From JAGWBJ01 sp964291465 (GTDB lineage: Bacteria > Chloroflexota > Dehalococcoidia > Lucifugimonadales > JAGWBF01): 64,000 bases of DNA. A program made the translations under genes and the position numbers. Numbering within the stretch: position 1 is the stretch's first letter; every line of letters starts with the position of its first letter. The stretch is taken from positions 1 through 64,000 of the forward strand of contig OZ219933.1 in NCBI GenBank assembly GCA_964291465.2, written 5' to 3'. Shown here in pieces: positions 16,956 to 25,520 of this stretch. Under the pieces are notes generated by a model that worked only from the letters and a program-made list of their open reading frames with translations, was not told the origin of the DNA and ran no database searches.

Positions 16956-18293
16956 ATGCCTACTCCCCTTGTAGCCATCGTGGGCAGGCCCAATGTGGGC
17001 AAGTCCACCCTCTTCAACCGCCTCACCGAGGGACGGGACGCCATCGTCAGCGACGTGCCGGGGACCACCCGGGACCGCCTGATGGGCGACGTTGAGTGGA
17101 TGGGGCGGCACATGATCGTCGTGGACACCGGCGGGCTGGAGCCCAGGCCCCAGGACCCCCTGCGCCACCAGGTAAAGGCCCAGGTGGAAGCGGGCGTGGC
17201 CGAAGCGGACCTTATAGTCCTCCTCCTGGACGTGGTGGACGGGCTCACCGCGGCCGACGAGGAGATCGCCGGCTGGCTGCGGCGGAGCGAGAAGCCCCTG
17301 GTGGTGGCCGTGAACAAGGTGGACAACCACCGGAGGGACGTCGCCGCCCTGGAGTTCCACGCCCTGGGCCTGGGAGACCCCATGCCCGTCAGCGCCTACC
17401 ACAACCTGGGTGTGTTCGACCTGATGGAGCGGGTCGTCTCCCTGCTGCCCGAGGATGACTCGCCCGAAGATGATTCGGGGGTGGAAGAGGACCAGGACGA
17501 CTCGATGAAGCTGGCCATCATCGGCAGGACCAACGTCGGCAAGTCGATGCTGGACAACGCCATCCTGGGGCAGGACCGGAGCATCGTCAGCGAGGTCCCC
17601 GGGACGACGCGGGACGCTCTGGACACCCGGTTCGTCTACCGGGGCAGCCCCGTGGTGCTGATAGACACGGCGGGGCTTCGAAGGCCCGGCAGGATCGAGC
17701 GTGGCATCGAGTACTACAGCGTGTTGAGGGCCATGCGGGCGGTGCAGCGCAGCGACATCGCCCTCCTGGTGCTGGACGCTACGGAGCTCGGGACCGCCCA
17801 GGACGCTCACATCTCCGGCCACGCGTGGGACGGCTACAAGGGCCTGATCGTGGTCATCAACAAGTGGGATCTCGTGCCCGAGACCGAGGGCACCGAGCGG
17901 GAGCTGGCCGTACAGGTGGTCCGCGAACGCCTCCACTTCATGCCCTACGTCCCCATCTGCTTCACGTCAGCGCTGACCGGACTGGGCGTCTCGGAGCTGA
18001 TGGACCTGGCCTCCAGCGTCTACCAGGAGCGCCACGTGCGCGTCCCGCCTCGCAGCCTGCACCACGCCATGCTGGACGCCCTCGCGGACCACATGCCACC
18101 CTCCAGGAAGGGCCGCCGGCCCCGGTTCCAGGCCGTGAGGCAGGTCGGCGTAAACCCCCCGACCTTCGTCTTTGCCGTCCGCAACCCGCAACTGGTACAC
18201 TTCTCCTATGAACGCTACCTGGAGAACCGCTTCAGGGCGGCCTTCGGCTTTACGCACACCCATTTGAGGCTGGTGTTCCGGGAAAGGATATGA
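16956..18293 (+). CDS. der: Ribosome assembly GTPase Der (EngA)
   Basis: This tandem-GTPase protein of 445 aa has G1 motifs GRPNVGKSTLFN and GRTNVGKSMLDN, G3 DTGG and DTAG, G4 NKVD and NKWD, and the C-terminal KH-like domain ending HTHLRLVFRERI. Der acts in 50S subunit maturation. The second P-loop is unusual: Met-Leu-Asp after GKS, where Thr-Leu-Leu is normal. ATG 16956 gives the standard N-terminus (PTPLVAIVGRPNVGKS); a GTG at 16920 in the same frame is less likely. An acidic linker (EDDSPEDDSGVEEDQDD) joins the G domains. plsY follows after four bases. Confidence 0.93.
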   Translation: MPTPLVAIVGRPNVGKSTLFNRLTEGRDAIVSDVPGTTRDRLMGDVEWMGRHMIVVDTGGLEPRPQDPLRHQVKAQVEAGVAEADLIVLLLDVVDGLTAADEEIAGWLRRSEKPLVVAVNKVDNHRRDVAALEFHALGLGDPMPVSAYHNLGVFDLMERVVSLLPEDDSPEDDSGVEEDQDDSMKLAIIGRTNVGKSMLDNAILGQDRSIVSEVPGTTRDALDTRFVYRGSPVVLIDTAGLRRPGRIERGIEYYSVLRAMRAVQRSDIALLVLDATELGTAQDAHISGHAWDGYKGLIVVINKWDLVPETEGTERELAVQVVRERLHFMPYVPICFTSALTGLGVSELMDLASSVYQERHVRVPPRSLHHAMLDALADHMPPSRKGRRPRFQAVRQVGVNPPTFVFAVRNPQLVHFSYERYLENRFRAAFGFTHTHLRLVFRERI

Positions 18294-18297
18294 CCCC

Positions 18298-19035
18298 ATG
18301 GCCGCGTTGGTCCTGAGCCTGTCGGTGCCGCCGCTGCTGGCCGTGTACGTGCTGGTGATCGCGCTGACCCTGGACCTGGACCGCTCCTACACCCAGTACG
18401 CCGTGGTTGCGCCCATCGCCTACGTCCTGGGGTCCATACCCTGGGGGTTCCTCCTGGCGATGACCGTGCGGGGTGTGGACATCCGCCAGTACGGCAGCGG
18501 CAGGACCGGCACATCCAACGTTCTGAGGAGCGCCGGGGGCAAGCTCGCGGTCCTCGCCCTGGGCCTGGACCTGAGCAAGGGCGTACTGGCCGTGTTCCTG
18601 GCCAGGGTCGTGGCCGACGACCCGGCCATGGAGGTCACGGCCGGTCTGTTGGCACTGGCGGGCCACAACTGGCCCGTGTTCCTGAAGTTCAAGGGGGGCA
18701 GGGGCATAGCGACGGGCCTGGGAGGGCTCCTGGTCATGGAGCCCATCGCCGGAGCCATAGCCGTGGCCAGCTTCCTGGTCGTAACCCTCCCATCCCGGTA
18801 CCTCTCCCTCGGCTCCATCGCGTCTTTGTTCGGCGCGTTCCTCTCGTCCCTGGCCCTGGTGCTGCTGGACCAGTCCCCGGCCACGTACCTGCTTTACACG
18901 GGCATAGGGTGCTCCATCATCCTCTGGCAGCACCGGGACAATATCCAACGGCTGCTCAAGGGCACCGAGCGAAAGCTTGGCCAGCCGGCCCAGAAAATAG
19001 GTGAGGCCACGGGCTCCGGCCCCGCCGGGACGTAG
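18298..19035 (+). CDS. plsY: Acyl-phosphate glycerol-3-phosphate acyltransferase
   Basis: This 245-aa membrane protein has the PlsY motifs GSIPWGFLLA, GSGRTGTSNVLRS (glycerol-3-phosphate loop), GHNWPVFLKFKGGRGIATGLG and a final ILWQHRDNIQRLLKGTERK. It transfers the acyl group of acyl-phosphate to glycerol-3-phosphate, the first step of phospholipid synthesis. There are about six to seven hydrophobic segments. An extra N-terminal helix makes it longer than typical PlsY (about 200 aa). It sits between der and gpsA with gaps of four and five bases; gpsA supplies its glycerol-3-phosphate substrate. Confidence 0.92.
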   Translation: MAALVLSLSVPPLLAVYVLVIALTLDLDRSYTQYAVVAPIAYVLGSIPWGFLLAMTVRGVDIRQYGSGRTGTSNVLRSAGGKLAVLALGLDLSKGVLAVFLARVVADDPAMEVTAGLLALAGHNWPVFLKFKGGRGIATGLGGLLVMEPIAGAIAVASFLVVTLPSRYLSLGSIASLFGAFLSSLALVLLDQSPATYLLYTGIGCSIILWQHRDNIQRLLKGTERKLGQPAQKIGEATGSGPAGT

Positions 19036-19040
19036 TCGCT

Positions 19041-20039
19041 TTGACCGGCGTAACGGTAGTCGGCGCCACCACCTGGGGCACCACCCTGGCAGTCCTCCTG
19101 GCGCGCAAGGGCGTGCCCGTCACGCTGCTGGCAAGGAGCCCCGAGGAGGCCGCGGTGCTCGCATCCTCCCGGCGGAACGCCCGGTTCCTGCCCGAGGTGG
19201 AGTTTCCTCCGCCCCTGAAGGTCGCTGGCAACCCCGAGGAGGCCGCGGGCGGGGCGTCCATGGTCATCCTCGCCGTCCCGTCCACGACCATGAGGCACAA
19301 CGTGCTCCGGGTCCGCGGCGCCATCCGGGGCGAGCCGGTCATGCTGAGCGCCTCCAAGGGGCTGGAGATGGAGTCCGGCAAACGCATGAGCCAGGTCCTG
19401 GAGGAGCTGCTGCCCGACCGCCTGCGTCCCCGGATAAGCGTGTTGTCAGGGCCCAACCTGGCCCTGGAGGTCGTCGGGGGCAAGCCCGCGTCCGCTGTCG
19501 TGGCATCCCGTCTTCCCGAGGCGGCCGCCCGAGCCCAGGACCTGCTCATGTCCGGCGCCTTCCGCGTCTACACCAACGAGGACACCATCGGCGTGGAGCT
19601 GGGCGGGGCCCTGAAGAACATCATCGCCCTGGGCGCCGGCATCTGCGACGGCCTGGGGTACGGGGACAACGGGAAGGCCGCCTTCATGACCCGGGGCCTG
19701 GCGGAGATCACCCGGCTGGGGGTGGCCGCCGGGGCCAGCCCCATAACCTTCGCGGGACTGGCCGGGCTGGGAGACCTGGTGGCCACCTGCGCCAGCCCCC
19801 TGAGCCGCAACCACCAGGTGGGCCGCATGCTCGCCGCCGGACGGTCGCTAGAGGCGATCCGGGCGTCCATGGAGAACGTGGCCGAGGGCGTGTTCACCAC
19901 CGCCGCCGCCGTCAAGCTGGCCGAGGAGATGGGTGTGGAGATGCCCATCGCCAACGCCACCTACAGGGTCCTGTTCCAGGGCATGGACCCCAAGCAGGCC
20001 GTGGCCGAGCTGATGGGCAGGCCTCCCCGGGCCGAGTAG
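19041..20039 (+). CDS. gpsA: Glycerol-3-phosphate dehydrogenase [NAD(P)+]
   Basis: This 332-aa enzyme reduces dihydroxyacetone phosphate to glycerol-3-phosphate for phospholipids. Visible motifs are the nucleotide fold VVGATTWGTTLAVLLARKG, SASKGLEM, SGPNLALEV, the catalytic-Lys region GVELGGALKNIIALGAGI, and GLAGLGDLVATCASPLSRN. The Rossmann glycine pattern is GATTWGT rather than GAGSWGT. Start is TTG at 19041, five bases after plsY; no better codon is available. The operon der-plsY-gpsA ends at a palindrome. Confidence 0.92.
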   Translation: MTGVTVVGATTWGTTLAVLLARKGVPVTLLARSPEEAAVLASSRRNARFLPEVEFPPPLKVAGNPEEAAGGASMVILAVPSTTMRHNVLRVRGAIRGEPVMLSASKGLEMESGKRMSQVLEELLPDRLRPRISVLSGPNLALEVVGGKPASAVVASRLPEAAARAQDLLMSGAFRVYTNEDTIGVELGGALKNIIALGAGICDGLGYGDNGKAAFMTRGLAEITRLGVAAGASPITFAGLAGLGDLVATCASPLSRNHQVGRMLAAGRSLEAIRASMENVAEGVFTTAAAVKLAEEMGVEMPIANATYRVLFQGMDPKQAVAELMGRPPRAE

Positions 20040-20043
20040 CGGG

Positions 20044-20059
20044 GCCCCTCCGGAGGGGC
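20044..20059. terminator. GC-rich palindrome between convergent gpsA and rsmE
   Basis: gcccctccggaggggc is a perfect 16-base dyad lying five bases after the gpsA stop and three bases beyond the rsmE stop. It could terminate transcription from both sides; there is no T-run, so this is tentative. Confidence 0.4.
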
Positions 20060-20062
20060 GCC

Positions 20063-20803
20063 CTAGAGGCCCAGGGCGTCCCGCTGGTACAGGACGGCGG
20101 TCACCGCGGCGATGGCGGCCGTCTCCGAGCGCAGGATGCGACTTCCCAGGGATACGGGCACGATCCCCCGGGAGCGGGCGTACTCCACCTCATCGGGCTC
20201 GAACCCGCCCTCGGGGCCTATGAACAGGTCCACGTGGCGGGAGGAGGAGGCCTCCAGGGCCTGCCGCAGCTCCGTGACCGCCTCCTCCTCCCAGGGAATG
20301 ATGGACGTGTGCGACGGCTCCACGGCGTCGCAGGCTGCCCTGAAGGGAGTGGGCTCCAGCAGCTCCGGGAGTCTCCGGGCCCCGCACTGCTCCGCCGCCT
20401 CGGTGATGGCCGCCATCCAGCGGCGCCGGCGGCCTCCCGGCCCGCCGGCCGTGTGCCGGGCCACCGAGCGGCGGCACAACAGGGGGACGAAGGACGACAC
20501 CCCCAGCTCCGTCCCCTTCTGCAACACCCACTGGAACCGGTCGCCCTTCAGGGTGCCCTGGTAGAGGACGATGCTGACGCCGGGGGCCGGGTCTCCTTCG
20601 TGGACGGCCACCACGCGCCCCTCGACCCTGTCCCTGGCGAAGGCGGCCAGGCTCACCGTGTACTCCCGCCCCGAGCCGTCCAGGACGGCCACCTCGTCGC
20701 CGGGGGACATCCGCAGCACGTGGGAGACCTGGTGCGCTGTGGCCTCCCGCAGGAGGACCCGGTCGCCCCGTATCCACTCCGGCGGGACGAAGAACCGGTG
20801 CAT
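20063..20803 (-). CDS. rsmE: 16S rRNA (uracil1498-N3)-methyltransferase
   Basis: The 246-aa protein has an N-terminal PUA-like domain (MHRFFVPPEWI, HQVSHVLRMSPGDEVAVLDG) and a SPOUT knot with FIGPEGGFEPDEVEYA and LGSRILRSETAAIAA, the SAM-binding trefoil of RsmE. It methylates U1498 of 16S rRNA. ATG 20803 overlaps the TGA of prmA by one base (TGATG), so translation is coupled to prmA. The order dnaJ-prmA-rsmE is common in bacteria. Confidence 0.93.
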   Translation of the reverse strand: MHRFFVPPEWIRGDRVLLREATAHQVSHVLRMSPGDEVAVLDGSGREYTVSLAAFARDRVEGRVVAVHEGDPAPGVSIVLYQGTLKGDRFQWVLQKGTELGVSSFVPLLCRRSVARHTAGGPGGRRRRWMAAITEAAEQCGARRLPELLEPTPFRAACDAVEPSHTSIIPWEEEAVTELRQALEASSSRHVDLFIGPEGGFEPDEVEYARSRGIVPVSLGSRILRSETAAIAAVTAVLYQRDALGL

Positions 20804-21660
20804 CACTCCTCCCGGGAGAACAGGAGGGTCACCCAGTCGTCCATCAGGATGGTCTCCAGGTGGCGGAACCCGGCCCGGGTGACCGCGGACCTGGCCTCCT
20901 CCTCCTGGCGCTGGACTATCCCCGAGGCGATGAGGGTCCCGTTGGGCTTCAGCACGTCCCGCAGGGGGCCGGCCATCTCCTGCACCGTCTTGGAGCTTAT
21001 GTTGGCGGTAGCCAGGTCGAAATGCCCCGGCGGGGCCAGCCTGTGGGGGAGAGTGCCCCTGGCCGGGTGGACCTGGGTGAGCCCTCCGGCCTTGAGGTTC
21101 TTCCTGGCGGCCTTCACCGCGGTAGCGTCCACGTCCAGCGCCACCACCGAGGCGGCGCCCAGGCGGGCCGCAGCGATGGAGAGTATCCCCGACCCGGCTC
21201 CCAGGTCCAGGACGGCGTCCCCGGGGCTCAGGCGCCTCTCCAGGGCCTGCAGGCACGCGTTCGTCGTGGGGTGGTGGCCCGTGCCGAAGGCCATGCCGGG
21301 GTCCAGCTCGATGACCACCTCGTCGCCCCTGGCCTCGTACTCCAGCCAGGAGGGCTTGATGACCAACCGGCAGCCGGCCCTGAGTATGCCGAAGTGGGCC
21401 TTCCAGGCCGTCTCCCAGTCGCTGTCCTTCAGGTCGGCTACCTGGAGCTCCCCCATGGGCCGGAGCCTGCGCACCAGGTTCACGCCCACCTCGATGCGGG
21501 CCCGCCGCCGCCGGGAGGTGTTGGGCAGGTAGGAGCGCATCATCACCTGGCCGCCGCCCAGGTCCTCCACCGAGAGGCCGTGGCCGTACTTGCCGAACAG
21601 GTAGGAGATGGGCTCCACGAACTCGCCTGGCACCTGGATGCTGAGCTCTTGCCAGATCAT
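20803..21660 (-). CDS. prmA: Ribosomal protein L11 methyltransferase
   Basis: The 285-aa class I SAM methyltransferase shows an N-terminal substrate-recognition domain (WQELSIQVPGEFVEPISYLF), the PrmA block DPGMAFGTGHHPTTNACL, SAM motif I VLDLGAGSGILSIAAARLGA, and TANISSKTVQEMAGPL (usual NILA/NPP region). It trimethylates ribosomal protein L11. It lies 46 bases downstream of dnaJ and overlaps rsmE, forming a minus-strand operon. Confidence 0.93.
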   Translation of the reverse strand: MIWQELSIQVPGEFVEPISYLFGKYGHGLSVEDLGGGQVMMRSYLPNTSRRRRARIEVGVNLVRRLRPMGELQVADLKDSDWETAWKAHFGILRAGCRLVIKPSWLEYEARGDEVVIELDPGMAFGTGHHPTTNACLQALERRLSPGDAVLDLGAGSGILSIAAARLGAASVVALDVDATAVKAARKNLKAGGLTQVHPARGTLPHRLAPPGHFDLATANISSKTVQEMAGPLRDVLKPNGTLIASGIVQRQEEEARSAVTRAGFRHLETILMDDWVTLLFSREE

Positions 21661-21706
21661 CGGCCGGCGACGGCTCCCGGACGGAGGGACAAGCGGGCGG
21701 GGGCCC

Positions 21707-22834
21707 CTACCCCAGGGCGTCCTTGATCTTGTCGAACCAGCCCTTGTCGCGGCTGGAGTCGGCGGCCGGGCTCTCCAGGGTCTTGCCCAGCTCCTCCAGC
21801 AGCGTCTGCTGGTGGGCGTCCAGGCGCGTGGGCACCTGGAGCCTGACGGGGACCACGATATCGCCCCGGCGGTGGCCGTTGATGGCCGGTATGCCCTTGC
21901 CCTTGATGCGGAAGACGGCCCCGGGCTGGGTGCCGGCGGGTATGGTGAGGCTCTGGACCCCGTTGAGGGTGGGGACCTCCACTTCGTCTCCCAGGGCGGC
22001 CTGGACCATGTCTATGGGCAGCACGAATACCAGGTTGTTCCCGTCCCGGGTGAACAGGCTGTGCTCCAGCACCGAGATGGCCACGTACAGGTTCCCCGGC
22101 GACCCCCCATTGCTCCCCACGTTGCCCTCTCCAGAGAGGCGGATCTGCATCCCGTCCTCCACCCCGGCGGGTATCTTGACCACGATCTTGCGCGGGCGGC
22201 GCTCGGCCCCCACGCCGTGGCAGTCGCCGCACGGGGTATCGACCACGGAGCCCCGGCCCCGGCAGGTCGGGCACGTGGCCACCTGGCTGAACTGGCCGAA
22301 GACGCTCCGCTGGGTCCGGCGCACCTGGCCCGCGCCCCGGCAGGAGTCGCACTTCTTGGGACTGGAGCCCGGCGCGCTCCCAGAGCCCCGGCACCCCTGG
22401 CACCGCTCCACCCGGGTCACCTCCACCTCCCGCTCGGTGCCGAACACCGCCTCCTCGAAGGGGATGGTCACCGTGTGCTGGATGTCGCTGCCCCGGGCGG
22501 CCCGCTGCTGGGTCCTGGCGCCCAGGTCCCCGAAGAAGGAGTCGAAGATGTCCCCGAAGCCGCCGAAGATGTCGAAGCCCTCGAAGTCCCGGTTGAAGCC
22601 CCCCGACCCGGAGGAGACCCCGGCGTGGCCGAACCGGTCGTAGCGGGCCCGCTTCTGGGGGTCGATGAGCACCTGGTAGGCCTCGTTCACCTCTTTGAAC
22701 CGGTCCTCGGCGTCGGGGCTCTTGTTCCTGTCGGGATGGAACTCCATGGCCTTCTTGCGAAAGGCCTTCCGCACCTCCTCCTCGGAGGCGCCCCTGGGGA
22801 CACCGAGGGCGTCGTAGTAGTCGAGTTTGGCCAT
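21707..22834 (-). CDS. dnaJ: Chaperone protein DnaJ
   Basis: This 375-aa type I Hsp40 has a J domain with HPD at FHPDRNK, a Gly/Phe-rich linker (SSGSGGFNRDFEGFDIFGGFGDIFDSFFG), four zinc-binding CxxCxGxG repeats (CQGCRGSG, CDSCRGAG, CPTCRGRG, CGDCHGVG), and the C-terminal substrate-binding domain. It stimulates DnaK ATPase and holds unfolded proteins. No grpE or dnaK lies beside it; hrcA ends 219 bases upstream, across a palindromic repeat. Confidence 0.95.
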   Translation of the reverse strand: MAKLDYYDALGVPRGASEEEVRKAFRKKAMEFHPDRNKSPDAEDRFKEVNEAYQVLIDPQKRARYDRFGHAGVSSGSGGFNRDFEGFDIFGGFGDIFDSFFGDLGARTQQRAARGSDIQHTVTIPFEEAVFGTEREVEVTRVERCQGCRGSGSAPGSSPKKCDSCRGAGQVRRTQRSVFGQFSQVATCPTCRGRGSVVDTPCGDCHGVGAERRPRKIVVKIPAGVEDGMQIRLSGEGNVGSNGGSPGNLYVAISVLEHSLFTRDGNNLVFVLPIDMVQAALGDEVEVPTLNGVQSLTIPAGTQPGAVFRIKGKGIPAINGHRRGDIVVPVRLQVPTRLDAHQQTLLEELGKTLESPAADSSRDKGWFDKIKDALG

Positions 22835-22891
22835 GGTCGTTAGAATGCCTTAGAATGTTGGGGAGGGACGCCGCAAGCTGCGCTCCTCGTC

Positions 22892-22977
22892 GTCACTCCC
22901 GCGAAAGCGGGAGTCCAGGCCCCGGCCGATGGATTCCGTGTCTGCCGCCAAACAGGCGGCCCGGGCGCGGGAATGAC
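22892..22977. repeat. Palindromic repeat, family B copy, between hrcA and dnaJ
   Basis: It starts gtcactcccgcgaaagcggg and ends cgcgggaatgac, with the internal segment gatggattcc also found in family B copies at 27286-27350 and, degenerate, near 26620-26684. It resembles the dispersed non-coding palindromes common in bacterial genomes. It fills the place where grpE and dnaK often lie. Confidence 0.7.
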
Positions 22978-23053
22978 GGTGGGGAAGTGAGGGCCTTCTC
23001 ATCCCCACACACAGCCGTCGCAAGGTAATGGGGATTCCCAAGATGCGCCACTC

Positions 23054-24076
23054 CTAGGACTTGCCGTGGATGCGCATCAGGAGCCGGCTCAGGTAGCTGG
23101 AGAGGTACTTCACTCCCCCGATGGCCGTCCCGTACCCCATCCTGGTGGGCCCCACCACGCCGATGGCGCCCGAGGCCTCGTCGGGGATGCCGTACTGGCC
23201 CAGGACCATGCTGAAGGGCCGCAGGGGCTCCTCCCGGTTCTCGGCGCCGATGATGACCTCCACGCTGCCCTGCCTGGGGACGTCCGAGAGGATGCTCCTC
23301 AGCAGCACCCGCTCCTCCAGCACCTCCACCACGTCCCTCACCTTCCGGGCCTCCCCGAACTCGGGCTGTGCCAGCAGGAGGCGCAGGCCGTCGACGCTGT
23401 GCTCCAGGGCCTCCTCGGCGTCGGCCCCCTTGAGGGTGGAGGCGACCTCGTCCACCACCATCTCCTCCAGCGGGCTAAGCTCGAGCTGCTTGTCGTTGAT
23501 CTCCCGGTAGGTGAGGCCCGACAACCCCTCGTTGAGCTTGTTGGACACCTCGGAGAGCTCGTCCTGGGTCAGGGGCTCCTCCAGGGGGAGTAGCTGCTGG
23601 CGCACCCGGGCCTGCTGAAGCACCACCACCAGCAGGGCCAGAAACTCCTGGAGGTAGACGAGCTGCACCTGCTTGAGGCGGGAGTAGTTGGCCCTGGGCA
23701 ACGTCACTATGGCCATGTTGCCGGACATCCGGGACAGTAGCCCGGCGGCGAGCTGGACCCACGCTTCCTGGTCCCTGGGGGCGTCGCTGAAGCGGTAGCT
23801 GATCTCGTGCCGCAGGGCCTCGGGGGGCTCGGGGGACTCATCCAGGGACTCCACGAAGAACCTGTAGCCCTTGTCCGATGGGATGCCGCCGGCGGAGATG
23901 TGGGGCCTGACGATGTACCCTTCCTCCTCCAGCTCGGCCATCTCGTTGCGGATGGTGGCGGCGCTGACCTTCCAGGGCGACCGCCTGACGATGTCCTCGG
24001 AGGCTATCGGGGTGGCGCTGTCGATGTAGTTCTCCACCAGGATGTTGAGTACGGCGCTGGTCCTCGATTTCAGCAT
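23054..24076 (-). CDS. hrcA: Heat-inducible transcription repressor HrcA
   Basis: The 340-aa protein has the N-terminal winged helix (AVLNILVENYIDSATPIASEDI, SAATIRNEMAELEEEGYIVRPHISAGGIPSDKGYRFFV) and the C-terminal GAF-like block (VVGPTRMGYGTAIGGVKYLSSYLS). HrcA normally binds the CIRCE operator to repress groE/dnaK operons. I found no CIRCE inverted repeat upstream of this hrcA. ATG 24076 gives the expected N-terminus; the frame continues upstream through the promoter. It is divergent from the metallo-hydrolase gene. Confidence 0.94.
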   Translation of the reverse strand: MLKSRTSAVLNILVENYIDSATPIASEDIVRRSPWKVSAATIRNEMAELEEEGYIVRPHISAGGIPSDKGYRFFVESLDESPEPPEALRHEISYRFSDAPRDQEAWVQLAAGLLSRMSGNMAIVTLPRANYSRLKQVQLVYLQEFLALLVVVLQQARVRQQLLPLEEPLTQDELSEVSNKLNEGLSGLTYREINDKQLELSPLEEMVVDEVASTLKGADAEEALEHSVDGLRLLLAQPEFGEARKVRDVVEVLEERVLLRSILSDVPRQGSVEVIIGAENREEPLRPFSMVLGQYGIPDEASGAIGVVGPTRMGYGTAIGGVKYLSSYLSRLLMRIHGKS

Positions 24077-24126
24077 CTCACCGCCCTCTCCGCAGGCATA
24101 CCGGAGCGCCCGAGTCCCTGATTTGG

Positions 24127-24156
24127 AATCTAGCATGGGCGTCCAACGGGTGTCAA
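24127..24156 (-). promoter_or_regulatory. Sigma70-type promoter for hrcA
   Basis: Minus-strand TTGACA (24151-24156) and TAGATT (24127-24132) are spaced by 18 bases, giving a leader of roughly 43 bases before ATG 24076. No CIRCE element overlaps it. Confidence 0.5.
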
Positions 24157-24237
24157 GCTCCGCGCGGGGTGTGCTATATTGTTATACTCCCTTGGGATAA
24201 CCCCTTCAGGAATAACCCCTTCACTGGAGGTGTCTGT

Positions 24238-24897
24238 TTGGAGATCGCCTGGCTTGGACACTCCTGCTTCCGGTTGCGCGCCGGCGCGTCGGTGATCCTC
24301 ACCGACCCCTTTCCCGAGGGTGTCGGCCTGAGCATGGGCGGCGCCGAGGCGCTGGCCGTCACCATCAGCCACCAGCACCCCAACCACAGCAACTGGCGGG
24401 GCGTGGGCGGCGAGCCCAAAGTCCTGGACGGCCCGGGGGAGTACGAGCTCGCGGGCATCTACGTGATGGGAGTCATGACGCCGGCCGGCGAAGGGGACCC
24501 GCCGGGCAGGAGCAACACGGCCTACCTCATCGAGATGGACAACGTGCGGATATGCCACCTGGGGGACGTGAGCGCCCCCCTGGCCACCCGGCAGGTGGAG
24601 GCCCTGACCCCGGTGGACGTGCTGCTGGCGCCCGCGGGCGGGGGCTCCACCGTGGGGGCCTCCCAGGCGGTGGAGATGGCGCGGAACCTGGAGCCCCGCA
24701 TCGTGGTGCCCATGCACTACAGGCCCCCGGGCGGCCCGGGCCCCCTGGGAGACGGGAGCGCCTTCCTGCGGGAGATGGGGCTGAGGGACGCGGAGCCCCA
24801 GGCCCGCCTCACCGTCACCGCCACCAGCCTCCCCGCCGAGATGCGGGTCGTCGTCCTGGAGCCCCAGGGCATCCCCGTCCAGTCGCAGCTCCTGTAG
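24238..24897 (+). CDS. Metallo-beta-lactamase-fold hydrolase (UlaG-like)
   Basis: This 219-aa protein has the short MBL-fold pattern of the UlaG-like family: WLGHSCFRL at the start, a TDPF segment, SHQHPNHSN (degenerate HxHxDH, with Asn in place of Asp), CHLGDVSAP, and VVPMHYRP. These proteins are metal-dependent hydrolases of unknown substrate. The altered metal motif suggests changed metal binding or loss of activity. Start is TTG at 24238 with TGGAGG eight bases upstream; a near-perfect direct repeat of ataaccccttca occurs in the leader (about 24197-24223). It is transcribed away from hrcA. Confidence 0.8.
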   Translation: MEIAWLGHSCFRLRAGASVILTDPFPEGVGLSMGGAEALAVTISHQHPNHSNWRGVGGEPKVLDGPGEYELAGIYVMGVMTPAGEGDPPGRSNTAYLIEMDNVRICHLGDVSAPLATRQVEALTPVDVLLAPAGGGSTVGASQAVEMARNLEPRIVVPMHYRPPGGPGPLGDGSAFLREMGLRDAEPQARLTVTATSLPAEMRVVVLEPQGIPVQSQLL

Positions 24898-24920
24898 CCG
24901 GCGCATCATTCACCTATCCT

Positions 24921-24954
24921 GTCATTCCGAGCGGAGCGCAGCGTAGCGAGGAAT
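24921..24954 (+). repeat. Left half of palindromic element, family A
   Basis: gtcattccgagc plus ggagcgcagcgtagcgagg and the adjoining bases match the first half of the gene-less copy at 25544-25674. It lies just before the GIY-YIG gene and may be the left end of an element that contains that gene. Confidence 0.7.
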
Positions 24955-25004
24955 ATCTCCTCCACGTCTACGAGACCGGGGCCCCGGACCGGAGAGTGCT
25001 GCAG

Positions 25005-25325
25005 ATGCCCCCGCCGCAAGACCGCCAATACTACGTGTACATCCTGACCGGCAGGACCGGGACCCTCTACGTCGGCGTGACCAACGACCTGGAACGAAGG
25101 ATGTACGAGCACCGCGGCAGACTCGTGCCCGGCTTCGCCAGCAAGTACGGCCTCACCCGCCTCGCCTACTACGAACAGACCCCGGACGTCGAGTCCGCGA
25201 TAGCGCGGGAGAAGCAGATCAAGGGGTGGAGACGCAGCAGGAAGGTCGCACTGATAGAGTCCTCGAACCCAGCCTGGGACGACCTATCACTGGAATGGCT
25301 CCCCGACCCTGGCCGGGCGGACTAG
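25005..25325 (+). CDS. GIY-YIG nuclease superfamily protein, copy 1
   Basis: The 106-aa single-domain protein has the YYVYILTGRTGTLYVGVTNDLERR signature (GIY and YIG equivalents), conserved Arg and a Glu in VESAIAREKQIKGWRRSRK, matching the small YhbQ/COG2827-type nucleases. Such proteins may nick DNA; biological roles are poorly defined. It is bracketed by family A palindromic sequences on both sides (24921 and 25346-25441), whose outer ends are inverted copies of gtcattccgagc. This suggests that the gene travels with, or acts on, these repeats. ATG 25005 is preferred; no strong ribosome site is visible. Confidence 0.82.
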   Translation: MPPPQDRQYYVYILTGRTGTLYVGVTNDLERRMYEHRGRLVPGFASKYGLTRLAYYEQTPDVESAIAREKQIKGWRRSRKVALIESSNPAWDDLSLEWLPDPGRAD

Positions 25326-25345
25326 GTTCCGAGCGCCCTGCCCCC

Positions 25346-25441
25346 GTCATTCCGAGCGCAGCGTAGACCGGGGCCATGGACGGGCCGCCAGGTAGGCTCA
25401 AGAAACGGGCGTGAGATTCCTCGCCTACGGCTCGGAATGAC
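25346..25441. repeat. Palindromic element, family A, right of GIY-YIG copy 1
   Basis: It begins gtcattccgagc (25346-25357) and ends with the inverted copy gctcggaatgac (25430-25441). The middle contains ggccatggacgggccgccag, also seen with small changes in the copy at 25544-25674. Confidence 0.8.
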
Positions 25442-25520
25442 ATATGGGGACGGCTCCGCACACAGGGGGCGGCTCCGTACGACACAGGGGGCGGCTCCGT
25501 ACGACCGCAGCACCTACACT

